NCBI GenBank assembly: GCA_963691705.1
Contig: OY829537.1
Span: 40,675,514-40,739,513, forward strand
From: Viola odorata
Lineage: Eukaryota > Streptophyta > Magnoliopsida > Malpighiales > Violaceae
Length of the DNA stretch: 64,000 nucleotides
Reading direction: 5' to 3'
The notes under the pieces were generated by a model, which was given only the letters and a program-made list of their open reading frames with translations, was not told where the DNA came from and ran no database searches. The translations under genes and the position numbers were made by a program. Below, piece by piece: positions 35,109-47,871 of this stretch (positions are counted from its first letter, which is position 1; each line of letters opens with the position of its first letter).

Positions 35109-38100
35109 TCATATAATTTCTTCGTGCTTCTTCACATGCCTTTCGTTGAAGGCTTTTATCCTGTCAAAGCCAACTTCAAGCAACGCTGGCTCCACAGCGA
35201 AAGTTATGCGGAGCCAGTTTTTTGATCCCACAGTTATCCCTAAAAAGCAGAAAGTTGTAAAACATCACTGTAACTGTATGTGGCAGAGCCAGTTAACAAT
35301 CTAATCACAGCATCCTATACCTGGTAAAACTATGACAGATTCCTCTCTAGCCAGCTTGAGACAAAAGTCTAAATCATCGTCGATTCCTTCCAATAATGAC
35401 AGGTTTAGCTCAACCTGTAAACAGATCCTGTAGTAGTTAACGTAGTTTTCGTTCACCAGTGAACGTTACAATTTACAAAGCAGAGGGGTAGGTCACGACT
35501 TTGAGTCCCTGAACAGTTTTTTTTTTGGTTCATTTTCTGAAGGAAATAAAAAATATAACTTACATAGATTGCACTCACCATTACAAACATCGAACCTTCG
35601 GGTTTTTTTGGGCAACTAATGCAAGGGATATCCTGGATCCTGGCGTCACATATTTCTGCAGCCTTTTTGAGCAAGACTCTAATATTTGAGAAAAAATCCT
35701 CCTCCGTGTTTTCAATGATCTGAGGAATTGCACCCTAATTCGAAACAACCATTTATTTCACCTCAGGACAAACATAAATGAAACCCATGTTGATGATTGG
35801 TTTATCCATGAAATATGCACCCGTACTGATGCAAATTACCTGAATGAAGGTTACAGGATCAGAGGAGATATCCAGATACCCTTTGATGGACTCAACAATC
35901 TAAGGACAATGAACAAACAAAAAATTGTTTAATCCATGAGCTCATAGATTCAATTAAGTACGCATTATATATATAAGAATATGTGCATGCGCACAAGTTA
36001 GAGAAACCAACCCCAGAATCCTGAAGGATGTGATACGGATCAGATGTAACTAGCCAACCCATTCGCCATCCAGGCACAAGCCATCTCTTCGAAATGGACC
36101 CTAGTGTAAGAACAGGCACAAGTCCTCCGAAAGCTCCCATTGGCACAAATGGGGAGCTCCCAAAAGCAAGATGAGCATATACTTCATCAGCAATCACAAT
36201 AATTCCAAGTCTCCTAGCTGTCTCTGCAATCTAGCATGCAATAAATCAACAACCACAAGAAACAAAAGCGAGGATCAACAATACTGAAACAAATCTAAAA
36301 CTTGGGCTAAAATAAGAAAATGCTCCTAACTAGAGCAATTTACAAAGACAAGGTCTACAATATTACTCACTTTCTTCAAATGCTGGTAGCTGTAGACATT
36401 TCCACAAGGATTTCCAGGATTTATAATGACCATAGCATTGGTGTTCTCATCTGCGAGAGCTTCAACAGCCTCAAGATCCACCTCCCATCCCTTTTCCGGG
36501 AGAAGATCAAAATGGCGAACTTCAAGATGACAATGTGCTGCAATAGCTTGATAGTATGGGAAACCTGGTTTTGGAAGCAAAATGTTGGCACCGGGTCGTG
36601 CCATGACGGTTAATGCAACTTCAATTGCTTGAGTGCATCCAAGTGTAAGAAAGACATCATCTGGTGATAACTTGTAAGGGAGATCATGGCTAAGATAATC
36701 TGCCACGGCCCTGTTAGTGGTTCAGCACTCTCACTGAATTAGGCAGATATATATGAAATGCTTTTCACAATTTGGATTGATTGGATTTCCCTACCACTAG
36801 CTTAAAATGAAAGCCAATACACTTTCAACAATAATAAACAATGAATCGGTAAAATATTTCAGTACTCTTTTCTTTCTTATTAATCAACTTTGTCTTTCAA
36901 ATATTATGGTTCAGAACCGATAAGAAAGTAAGAAAAAACCATGGAAACATGGTTTTAAATATCACCCATTACGTTATGTAAAACCCGATTTGTAAAGTAA
37001 TTTTAGTCTTATGTTATTATTATTTCCGTTATTACATCACATGCGATCTCCTTTTTTGCACGATATTACTCATTATCATTACAGTTTTTCGTTATGAACT
37101 GTTATAAATTATAGCCTAATAAAAAACTCACTTGTTCATTTATTTTTTTCTAAATGTGCATTGAGCAGAATAAGTGAAATTAAGTCTAACAATCATTATT
37201 ACCTATAAGTATGTAATTTAATTATTCGGGTTCAGATAAAAAAACTAGTGTGATAAAATGATTCAAATCTGTATCACTTCAATTTTTAGTTTTAGTTTAA
37301 CTAAAGCAGGTAACAATTCGATAACTTTTAGTAATTTATATTTATTTGATGAAAAATAGTAGTAATTATTTTTAGGCGATAGTACATTTCTAATATTTAT
37401 AAGTCAATTACCATGGTGACGACGGTTATGTTATGCTGCAAAGCTAAAACCAACGCAAAACTTTATGGGAAAGAGAGGAAGTGACAGGCAAAACAACAAT
37501 TATATTGCTTTTTAATTTATTTTTTTCTTAAAAGGATACCTTTATGCTTGGTCCTCTAAAGTCTAAAGTAGAGTACTATATCCGTGCAATGATTTTTTTC
37601 AATCTATTCTCACCTCCACTTATTCAGTTCCCACTCCTCAAGGTCACCACAAAATAATCTACTCCCCCTGTTTTTATCTTCTTCTTTTTTAAAGTATTTA
37701 TTTATTTATTTTATTACAAGAATTTTAGAATTTAAAATTTCATTTTTTACTTTATTATAGATCTACATTTATCAGCATGTAACTTGTTACTTTGTACATG
37801 ATAGAAAGGACCAGGTAGCATATAGGTATAAGAATAATTTATTAATTTATTTTATAAAATAAAAATGTCAAACCACATTTAAAAAAATATATTTTGGGTA
37901 CCAAAAAAATAAAAAGCATGATTTTTTGGTTTTTTTTCTGATTTTATTTTTATTTTTTACAAAGAGAAAAAAAATTAAAATAATAAATAAAAAGAGGAAA
38001 TTAAGTTTGGTACCTTCGAGCGGGGAGGAGACCGGCGGTAGGAGCATAGGAGTTGTATTTAGCCGATTTGACGGCGTCGACGATTGCATCTTCAGCTGCG

Positions 38101-38276
38101 GGGCTTGTACGAAAGCAGGGAAACGCCGACGGGTCGCCGTGGGCAAGTGGTACGACGATTCGTTGGTCCTCCTTGTTAAGATTTCCCATCAAAGTGTTGA
38201 GAGCTCTGCGGACTGTGATTGAGGAGGTTGTGGTAAACCTTTGATTCCCCTGGAAACGCCATTTCCCGTTCTCCAT
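35109..38276 (-). CDS. Tyrosine-aminotransferase-like PLP enzyme, seven exons
   Basis: The exons are 38276-38014, 36710-36371, 36230-36012, 35899-35840, 35734-35579, 35414-35321 and 35239-35109. All splice sites are GT-AG, the phases join, and the product is 420 residues, the usual size of plant tyrosine/nicotianamine aminotransferase family members. The family transfers the amino group of tyrosine (or related amino acids) to 2-oxoglutarate with PLP, in the cytosol. The product starts tyrosine degradation and feeds tocopherol and phenolic pathways. Visible motifs: N-P-G-N-P-C-G, A-D-E-V-Y (Asp 216, Tyr 219), PLP lysine Lys 249 in S-I-S-K-R-W, and substrate-binding Arg 388 in N-W-L-R-I-T-F. 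No transit peptide is evident. Intron 1 is 1.3 kb, against 0.34 kb in the truncated paralogue at 6668-8344. Exact substrate cannot be told from sequence. Confidence 0.95.
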
Positions 38277-38700
38277 CTCTCTCTCTCTGCTGTGCGCTGC
38301 GTTTCTAGTGGATGATGGCTTTGCAGTTTGGACTACTGGAGAAATGGACTTGAGTACCTAATATTTATTATTCCATTTGCTATTTGTCATTTCGCAAAGA
38401 AACAATCCTTCACTTTCCTTTCTCACGTGGGAACAACGACCTCTAATGGGTCTTTTCTCAAGACAATTCACAGCTCACGTATCAAACAAATGCAACACAG
38501 CTAAGTTTGTTTGTCAATAGAACATATTTTAATTTAACATGAATCTGATCTGTACTGAAATAATGGGATATGGAGCAGTTATTACGATTCATTAATTTTA
38601 TTCGGTAGGGCATAATGATAGGAATCTAAACTTGTTAATAAATTTTCTTAACAAATGAAATAAGGATCAACCTTCGTTACAAAAAAATGAACAATATACT
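38277..38700 (-). promoter_or_regulatory. Upstream region of the aminotransferase gene with a G-box
   Basis: CACGTG at 38424-38429 (about 150 bp upstream of the ATG) and ACGT-containing CTCACGTATC near 38475 are typical bZIP/bHLH target words. A CT repeat lies at 38276-38290, next to the start codon. Function is inferred from motif only. Confidence 0.4.
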
Positions 38701-38764
38701 GATGAGAAATGCCCATCAGAAACGCAACAACATTGATGTAAAGTTCTAGTTTTATGTGAATTTT

Positions 38765-38960
38765 TTCTGATTTTCTGACGGAATTTCCGTCGCCGCCTTA
38801 CTAAAACGATTTTGGACGGTATTCCGTGGGAAACTATGTCGGTGACGCCGTCGGAAATTAATGTGAAATTTTATAGGTTTCGGATCGAATATCCGTCGGA
38901 AAAAAAATAGTTTTTTGACCGATTTTTTGACCGAATGTCCGTCGAAAGAGTGAAGCGCAC
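38765..38960. repeat. CACTA-type subterminal repeats (TCCGTCGGAAA)
   Basis: Words such as GACGGAATTTCCGTCG, CCGTCGGAAA, CGTCGGAAATT, ATATCCGTCGGAAA and ATGTCCGTCGAAA occur in both orientations within 200 bp. This is the pattern of En/Spm subterminal transposase-binding repeats. The CACTA terminus itself was not found. Confidence 0.6.
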
Positions 38961-39189
38961 CGTTTTACTAATCTCAGTTTTGACGAAAAGTTGATCGGAA
39001 ATACTATCGGAAATTTGGATAAAACTCTTTATCTACCTACGGATCACAGCGTAGGTCATCACCTCTCATTTCTTATCTCTCTTTTCTCTCTTTGTCTCTC
39101 TCTCCCTCCTCTCTATCTTTCATCCTTCGACGAACGGCGCACACCATCAAAGCTTCCGGCTGGCGACGTCTCTTTCAACTCCGGCGAGC

Positions 39190-39510
39190 CTCGACGAGGT
39201 ATATATATATATATATTTCTGATATTTTTAAAAAATAATTGCTTATAATTATATTAATTAAAATAAATTTGTTTGTTAGAGTAGTGATTCATAATTCAGT
39301 GCATTAATCTGGCGACGACGGCGAGGTATATATATTTATGATTTTTTTATTTATTAAAAATAATTGCTTATAATTCTATTAATTTAAATAAATATGTTTG
39401 TTAGAGTAGTGATTCAATTCGGTGCATTAATCCGGCGACGACGACGAGGTATATATATTTATAATTTTTTATTTATTTATTAAAAATAATTGCTTATAAT
39501 TATATATCTA
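39190..39510. repeat. Three tandem units of about 125 bp
   Basis: Each unit begins CGACGACG(G/A)CGAGGTATATAT and continues through AAAAATAATTGCTTATAATT, GTTTGTTAGAGTAGTGATTCA and GTGCATTAATC(T/C)GGCG. The junction CGAG-GTATAT looks like a splice donor, so the repeat multiplies an exon-intron border. Confidence 0.8.
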
Positions 39511-40225
39511 CGCATGACCTCGGTGATGGATGCAACGAGTATGTAGGGCTCCTTCATACAGTTAATTCATTAATAATGCAATTTATAGTAACATGGACAA
39601 CTTCATGCCTTGAAAAACGAAACCATGTAATCACCCATGAACCCCTCGTTTTCATAAATAATGCAATTTATAGTTGTTTGAGTTTATTGTACAAATTAGA
39701 TTTTGCATTGCGTCATGTAACTGTTTATCAGACCCTTCCCAATACCTTGTGGCAAAGGCACTTTTAGCCTCTAGTGTTTGGGGTCCTAGTACTCGATCGT
39801 CCACTCCTTCACAGAGGTTATGCCGGATCCCGAAAGTCCCCTAATATTCCTACTACCCATGTCATTATGGACTTTTATACAGTCGATACAGAAGGTTCGA
39901 AGTCAATTTTAGACCCTAAAAATGTGAAGAGGAGAGTCAGAAGAACCGTATAAAAGCTAAAATGACATTAGTGGTAGGAGAAATTAGGGAGCTAATGGAT
40001 CAGGCATGACCTCTATAAAGGATGCAACGGTTACTAGGAATCCTTCAGGTGAGCTTGAGAGAACCTTTGGAATCCGAAGGTAGGGAGGATCTCATAAACT
40101 TGTTACATGAAATGATGTAGAACTTGTTTGTGATTTTGGAAACTCTATGAAGGAGTCCTAATATAGGTCATAAATATTTACAGTTTTGAATATACAACAA
40201 TGTTTGCTTCTTAACACAGAACAAA

Positions 40226-43200
40226 ATGTCTTTGCCTGATCGAACATGGATGTACAATCGTAAGCATAGAACCGGTGCTATTCGAGAAGATTTTATGGAA
40301 GGAGTGAACTTCTTTCTTAACTATGCCTATTTATATCCTGAATGTGTTGACCAAGGAAGAATTAGATGCCCATGCAACAAGTGTAAGAATGTAAAATACC
40401 AATACACGGAAGACGTACACACGCATCTATTTCGCAAGGGCTTTGTGCCTCAGTACACAACATGGCACTTTCATGGCGAATCTCCCGTATTTCGTACCAT
40501 AAGTGGGGACGAAAGCCCAACTATCAGTGAGTTCCACATTGGAGGCCCTTCAAACTATGAAAATGTAAATCCAATGATAAACATGGTGGAAGATGTAATG
40601 AACAGTAACTTCTTGAACCGGTCTGATGAAGCACCAGAGGATCATTATGAACCTCACGAGGAACCTCCTAATCCTGAAGTGGCTAGATTCTACAGACTAC
40701 TAGATGATGCAAACCAACCCTTGTGGGATGGCTGTGGGAATCACTCCATTTTGTCACCTGTGGCAAAATTGTTGGTTGGTAAGTCTAACACAAACATGAG
40801 TAAAGGTCAATACAATAAGTTAGTCGGTGCTTTTACTAAGATGTTGCCTCGTGGGTATAATTTGCCAACGAACTTTACAAGTGGCAAGAAGGTGATGCAA
40901 GCCTTGGGCCTTGGCTATGAACACATTCATACTTGCAAGAATGATTGCATGTTGTATTACGGTGAATACAAACATATGGACCAGTGTCGTATTTATGGGA
41001 AGCACGATTCAAGCCAGGAAATCCAAGTGTTCTAAGGGAGAAACCAAAGCCATTCAAGGTTCTTTGTTACATGCCGCTGATACCGAGACTTAAGAAGATT
41101 TTCATGTCCCCCAAGACCGGCCAAGATATGTGTGTGGCATGCCAACTCCAATTCTAAACCCGGGACTATGTCTCACCCGTCACATGCTGAGGCGTGGAAA
41201 CATTTTTACGGCATCCATCCAAATTTCGCAAGTGATTCCAGAAATGCGAGGCTATCATTATGCATGGACGAGTTTAATCCATTCGGTCCAGGAGCAAAAC
41301 CATACTCATGTTGGCCAGTAATGATATCTATTTTAAATCTTCCACCATGGATGGTAATGAAGCAACCTTACACCATGTTGTCAATGATTATTCCCGGTCC
41401 TAACGGTCCTTCTAAAAATCTTGATCTGTTTCTACGACCACTAATCGATGAGTTGAAACTATTGTGGGAGTATGGTGTTTGCACGTATGATGCTGCAAGG
41501 AAACAAAACTTCCAGCTACGAGTTGCACTTATATGGACGGTCTCCGACTTTCTAGCATACGCGATGCTGTTAGGGTGGAGCACGAAAGGGTATTTGTCAT
41601 GCCCATTTTACGACCAGTAAATAAAAGGCCAACATATAAAAAATGCTAACTAGTTTGATTGCCATCGATAATTTCTCCCTCTTGACCACGAGTATCGTTA
41701 TAGAGCGAACAGTTTTAGGAGGAATACAATCAATGAGAGGCCCCCGCCTTATTTTCGAAGTGGTGAGAAAGTGTGGGAAGAGGTGGCCGGGCTACCAAAA
41801 TATCTGTATGGAAAGCTTTCATGTAATGTAATGCCCGATTATGGCGAAACACATCATTGGTTCAAATGGAGTATATTTTGGGAATTGCCTTATTGGAAGA
41901 CCAATCTAATTTATCATAATTTGGATGTGATGCATATTGAGAAGAATGTGTTTGATAACATCTTCTACACAGTGATGGATGTTCCAGGGAAGACAAAAGA
42001 TAATGCGCATGCTCGATTAGACTTGCGTGAAATCTGTAGCCTACCAAACCTGCACTTAAAAACTTCTCGTAGTGGTAATAATATGGTGAAGCCTAAGGCG
42101 ACGTATGCTTTATCAAGCCAATAAAGACAACAATTTTGTGAGTGGTTGCAGACATTGAAGTCCCTGATGAGTATGCATCAAATCTTGGGCAGCTGGTGAA
42201 CCTTCAGACGGGCCAATTTTACTCCATGAAGAGTCATGACTATCATGTGTTCATGCAACAAGTGTTACCAATCACACTTCATAGTATGGTCACGATACCC
42301 GATACCTGTGTGGGAAGCAATAACTGAGTTATCTCATATGTTTTGGGATTTATGCTCCAAGACTTTAAGGGTTGAGGACATGGAGGTATGGGAGAAGAAC
42401 ATAGTTGAGACCATTTGTAAGCTTGAACAAATTCCCCCCCCCCCCCCCGACATTCTTTGACTCCATGGAGCACTTTCTGATCACTTACCTTACAAGGCAA
42501 AGATTGGTGGACCCGTACAATTCGGTTGGATGTACCCCTACGAGAGGTAATTAATACATATATGATGTCATTGCATTTGAATTTTTTATCATGGTATAGA
42601 AGATTATTATGTCTTCATTTCTCAAGCTATTACATGATCTGGAAAAAAAGTTAAAAATATAGCTGCAGTTGAGGGATCAATTGCGGGGGCGTATGCCACT
42701 CAAAAGATTGCGACCTTTTGTTTCATCTATTTCGGATTTTATGTCCCCACCAACCTCAATCGTAGGCCTAGAAATGATGACGGTGGACAAGTCCAAAGGA
42801 CCGAGGGTTTGAGCATATTTCAAAAACCCACTAGACCATTACGTGGATCCGAGTGGAGGAGGTGATTAATAGATAAGGAACGAAACTAAGCTGCGCTCTA
42901 CATTTTGATTAATCGTGATGCGGTCGAACCATTCATTGAGGAAGTACACGAGCAATCTCTCTCGGATTACAAGTTTGTATAAGGGTGATTTAAGATAATT
43001 CTCTCTTCTCTCAGGCAATACTACCAAGAGAAATGATGAGAAAACCCCTGATCAATGATCTTGATCTCGAGCGTGCCCACGATGCCAAACTAGTAAGATG
43101 GCTCCCAAATCATATGAGTATTATACACAAATTAAGTTTATCGCAAGCACATAAGACTTCCTTTAATATCTTCTTCCAATTCCTTTAAGGTTCAATATGC

Positions 43201-43885
43201 GAGCCAGAATATACATGATTTAAGTCTCGACCCTTCATTAGAAGTAACATCGCACAACGGGTATCTAGTGAATGGGTACAAGTTTCACATATCGAGTTAT
43301 GGAGGTGGGAGAAAATCTCAAAACAGTGGTGTTTGTGTGAAAGGTGGATGTTACAATGAGTTTGACAGAGACTACTTTGGCATCATAAGAGGGATCCTGG
43401 AAGTTCCCTACGTCGGAATGGCGAACAAAGTTGTTTTGTTCAAATGTGATTGGCTTGACACTATTAGGTTAGACCCAACCCATAACATCATTGAGGTTTG
43501 TAAGGACAAGTGGATGGATACAAATCCATTCGTATATCCTTGGTAGTGTCAGCAAATTTGGTATGATACATACCCATCAAAGTCAAGGGAGATACATGGA
43601 TGGCTAGCAGTGTGCAACATAGCTCCATAAAGTACAATTCAGATTACAGAGGCTAATGAATCTAATGATGTTGATGAGGTTTTCAACCTAAATCAGTCAA
43701 TCCCCCTACTCCAGCGCCTATTATTAGGAATGACAGCCAATGTGAAGAAGTTCAACTTAATGATCTTATAGCGACTAATGACATGGAAGAAAAGGAAGCT
43801 AGTGAGGATATTGAGGCTGATGATGACAAATTAGATTCTAGTAGTATGGATGACGACGACGATTATGATGAAGATTATATTGGAT
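40226..43885 (+). pseudogene. CACTA (En/Spm) TNP2-like transposase, decayed
   Basis: The first block (40226-41035) is a transposase-associated domain with C-P-C-N-K-C and a downstream C-x3-C/C-x2-Y segment. The second (41132-41620) is the Transposase_21 catalytic region (W-H-A-N, M-D-E-F-N-P-F-G, L-N-L-P-P-W-M, L-L-W-E-Y-G-V). The third (41771-42124) has L-D-V-M-H-I-E-K-N-V and the next part resembles DUF4218 (42280-42540). 43260-43546 resembles DUF4216 (G-G-C-Y-N-E-F). Many frameshifts and stops (near 41036, 41620, 42124, 42450 and 43546) break it. A C-rich homopolymer at 42435-42448 is one slip point. Acidic coding-like sequence continues to 43885. No right terminus is seen. Confidence 0.85.
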
Positions 43886-44849
43886 GACTTCGTTGCTAAA
43901 CACATTATAATTAACTAAAGTGTGTATATATGTAAACATACTATCCTCTCACTCCAGTTAAATTCTCTATCTCTTCCAGCCTCTTGACGTACTATCCTCT
44001 CACTCTAACCTCTTGGATTACTCTCATTTTCTCTCCATCCTCTTGGCTTACTCTCACCAATTCAGATTATCTCACAAGATCTCATTTTTTACCGGTTACA
44101 AATCAACCTAGTGATTGACCTTTCGTACAACCACGTCACTATGAGGGCGAGTGTTACAGTATGGAAAACGACGGGTTACCTCTCGAGGGGTGTGTACATT
44201 TTTTCTAGGGAATTAGTCTTACCTTGTAAGGTCATAACTAGCTCTGTTTCGAAACTAGGTCTTGACATGCCGATTTTACACAAGTTTATATGTATAAATA
44301 ATAGATAAAGAGAAAGAGAGAGAAAGTGAAAAATGGAAGAAATAGAAAAAAAGAGTAAGAGATGATAAAAATGATAGAAAAGTTGACAATGGCGGGAAGT
44401 GGTTTACGCTATATCATGAGATTCAATTTATTTCAACCAGCAAAGATATATATTAGTGTTAAAGTCGTGCTAAAAAAATGTGAAAAAAAAAAGTTATACA
44501 AATAGACAATGTTGTTTAAAGAGTTAGAATAATTTGTACAGTGAAAAATATAGAGTAATGGTGAATTCATGCGAAAAGAATAATTTATACATTTTCTTAG
44601 AAACAGAGAGTTAGACAAATTGTTTTTTTTTTTACATAGATAGGAACATTGACAAGGAGACTCAAACTCTAAATCTTTCCCTACAAACTTTGTATGAGAG
44701 CTAAGCTGAGCTACAAATGATTATTAACACCTAAAGAGTTAGATATTTAATTTTTCTAATTGAGGTGATTGATTTTTTTTAATATAACTTAGTTATGTGT
44801 ATAAATAATAGGTAAAGAGAAAGATAGATGAGAAGAAATTCACTCAATT
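43886..44849. other. AT-rich spacer without genes
   Basis: Contains a short repeated CTCTTGG(A/C)(T/C)TACTCTCA / TACTATCCTCTCACTC stretch at 43945-44060 and otherwise nothing recognisable. Confidence 0.4.
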
Positions 44850-45330
44850 CATTTAATGGTTAAATGACATTTTACCCCCCCCCCCCCCCCCCTCCCCCCG
44901 GAACTTTAATGTTTTATTTAATCACCACCTTATACTAATTGTTTGTTTAATTACCCCACTATACTTGTTTTTTTGTTAAATCACCCCTTCTATCGTAACT
45001 GAGTGATGACATCACTCAATTTTACATCCAAAAAAGTGTCACATTTGCACTAAAATTTCACTTGGTAAGTGCCACATCACTAAGTCATGGGCCACATGGC
45101 ATTGTGTGATGATGTGGCATGTTGTCACATGGCAACAACTAATGATGTGACATGCCATGTAAGCTTTCCATACGGTAGGGGATAATTAAACAAAAAGTCA
45201 CGAGTATATGGGGTAATTAAACAAACAATTAGTATATGGGGGTAATTAAACAAACAATTAGTATAGGGTGATGATTAGATAAAAAATTAAAGTATAGGGG
45301 ATCAAATAAAAGATGCAAATTCAGTAATTA
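44850..45330. mobile_element. Foldback element with long imperfect terminal inverted repeats
   Basis: ATACTAATTGTTTGTTTAAT occurs on the plus strand near 44934, and its complement ATTAAACAAACAATTAGTAT occurs twice near 45215 and 45250. Flanking words (TTTTTGTTAAATCACCCC against GGGGATAATTAAACAAAAA) pair as well. A homopolymer of about 20 C lies at 44875-44893. The central part is rich in TGTCACAT/ATGTGACA words. No TSD or coding is seen. Confidence 0.65.
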
Positions 45331-45904
45331 TAGTTATAAAAATAAAATTTAACTTGATTAGTAAACTTATTCAACTCATTTGTAAATCAAAGTATATGAA
45401 ATAACATACCCATAATAAGAAACAACAAATTCATAAACTTTACCAATAGTACTATAAATTTCATAACAATTTAAAAATGAAAAAAATAAATTTTACTAAT
45501 AGTACCATAAATATTTTGATTCATAAACTCACTAAACTCCTTTGACAAACAACATACCCATAATAAGAAACAACAATTTCATCTACTGTGCAATGCGCAC
45601 CTGTATTAATCATATAAGGGTTTGATTGAATTTTTTTATAAACATAAGGACTAATTTAAACGTGGGGCTAAGTTTGATGGAAAGTATTTTATGAACATGA
45701 GGATTAAATTAATTATTTAGATTTTAGTTGGAATTATTTTATGAATACATGGACTAAATTAATCATATAAAACTTATGATAGAAAGCTTTGGTGCTGTTA
45801 AGAGTTTTGGCCACTAGAATCTGGACTAATCAACATTCAATTCGGCGATCATCAAATAATGAGTGGTCTTAAAGAATTTTTGTTTGCCATGATCAAATTT
45901 TTTT
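45331..45904. other. AT-rich spacer without genes
   Basis: Two related TTTACTAATAGTA(C)CATAAAT stretches and the repeated ACATACCCATAATAAGAAACAACAA word (45403 and 45549) are present. No gene or TE terminus is seen. Confidence 0.4.
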
Positions 45905-46330
45905 CTCGTGGTTACTAATCATATAGTGATAGTTAGTGAAAACTTATTCTCATGGTTACTGGATAACATTTTTATGGTTACCAAATCTTTGTGTCATGTT
46001 GACTGGATTGTAAGGTATTTGTTATTGAAACTTATTCTCATGATTACTGGATTATATGGCGTTGGTCACTAAATCTTGTCCTTATTGTTACTAGATTATA
46101 CCGTGGTAGTTACCGAATCTTTATGTCATGATTACTATATTGTAAGGTACTTGTTACTGAAACTTATTCTCGTGATTAATAATCATTTGGTGGTGGTTAT
46201 CGAATCTTGTCCTTATTGTTACTGGATCATATTGTGGTAATTATCGAATCTTTATGTCATGGTTACTGGATTGTAAGGTACTTGTTACTAAGAACTTATT
46301 CCAGTGGTTAATACTCATTTGTTGTTGGTT
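45905..46330. repeat. Tandem repeat of about 131 bp
   Basis: TGTAAGGTA(T/C)TTGTTA starts at 46009, 46141 and 46272, giving a 131-132-bp period. Units also contain GAAACTTATTCTCRTG, GTCCTTATTGTTACT and GAATCTTTATGTCATG. About three copies are present, ending where element E is inserted. Confidence 0.85.
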
Positions 46331-46337
46331 AGGTAGA

Positions 46338-47871
46338 TGATCGCGCGTCAAACACGTCAAATATAATAGTGAAATAGGTATGGAATTGGGGGTAGAAATA
46401 CAACTTATCACTGTCTACAAGAGTTTGTAGATGATGGTAAGAGGATCGTCCACAGAGACCTCTAGGAAATGTAATTCTTGGGTTGACTTCCTCGTCACTG
46501 AGTTTTGGTTGGGTGGAATCTGAAACTGAAGACAAAACGAAAAGAAGTGAAAACAATTTAAAATAGTATTGGCCAAAGTCTTGGTCAAGACTGGGGTCAA
46601 GATTGTTGTAAATCCGATAAAAGGAAATTCCAGGTAAGGGCGATATGAGAGCTCTGTTCTTATGCTTCAGTCATGGATTTAAATGTATTCATCTCTTCAT
46701 TTATAGTACTGCTATAGAGTGGAGGTGCTCCTGTTCACTCCTGTCTTCCCTCCTCTTCAAATTACCTGGCGGGTGCTCCCTTTCCTGATAATCCTGGTCA
46801 AGGGACACCTTGCTGGTTAAAGGGTTTATCCGTTTGACTGTTGTCTTGAATGGTTGTTCGCTTCCTCAATGGTATAGGGGAAGACAGTACCTAGGCCAAG
46901 GTATCTCCCTATGGAGATCCTAGGTTATCAATTTGGTCTTGACATAGATTACTTATTTCTTCTAGTCTAGCTCGAGACTAGTTGCCTACTTTGTCTAGCC
47001 GACGGGTGCTCCCTTTTCGTCTAGACCGGCTACAACTCTTCTCTACTAGAGTGCAAGGATGATCAAACCTTGTCTCTAGTGAGTAAGCGATGAATTAAGC
47101 TTAAGAAATGAATAAATACGAGTGAAGAGATTGTGAAGCACGGTTTCAATCTCACGAACGCATAAGAACTCTAGCTCATCAACCCTTACCAAGAATAGGT
47201 GTTTAGTTACTCATACTCATAATTAAAAAGACAATATATGTTGTTGCATAAATAAATTAATTCTGAGATTTTAAATAAAATCCGAAGCAAAGTTTAACAA
47301 TGTCGAAGAAGAAGAAAAGAGAAGAAGAAGGTCGGAATTCGATTCGAACAGAGGAGGAACAATGTTTGGCTAAATAGCCCTAAAACTCCTCTGTCCTACT
47401 TCAACTAAACTTCCTAGAAAATCTCTAAAAAGATTGTAACAATAAATTGTTTTTGAAATAGAAACTAAATCGCAATTACAAGAAGAGGGAGATCCCCTGC
47501 GGGATTCTTCAAGAGATTGGCTTCAGATCCCTCTAGAATTGCGTGACAGCTGCTACGTGCCAGCTGTAAGGCTAAATGTGGGAGGCGGTCCAAAAGATCC
47601 GCACAATGTCTTCTATCGCGAAAGTGTCTTGGCCGCAGTCTTGGCCAAGACGATTCTGGTTAGCGCGCTGCTTCGGGTGCGAAAATGTCTAGGCCAAGAT
47701 CCAGGCCTAGACTCTGGTAAATAGCTTCCAGCTCTTCAAACCAGAACTTCAGGATTCTTCCAAGAGACCAGAACTGCCAAAAATATGGGAAATCAAGGAT
47801 AAATCAGTAGGTTTACCGTCCAAATAAACTAGTAAATGGACGATAAAACATGATGAAATGCAATGCAATCA
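46338..47871 (-). repeat. 3' LTR of element E
   Basis: 1534 bp, the same length as the partner. On the minus strand a TATA box (ACTATAAATG) lies near 46697-46706. The LTR carries GTCTTGGCC-module copies near 46569, 47627 and 47684. Confidence 0.93.
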
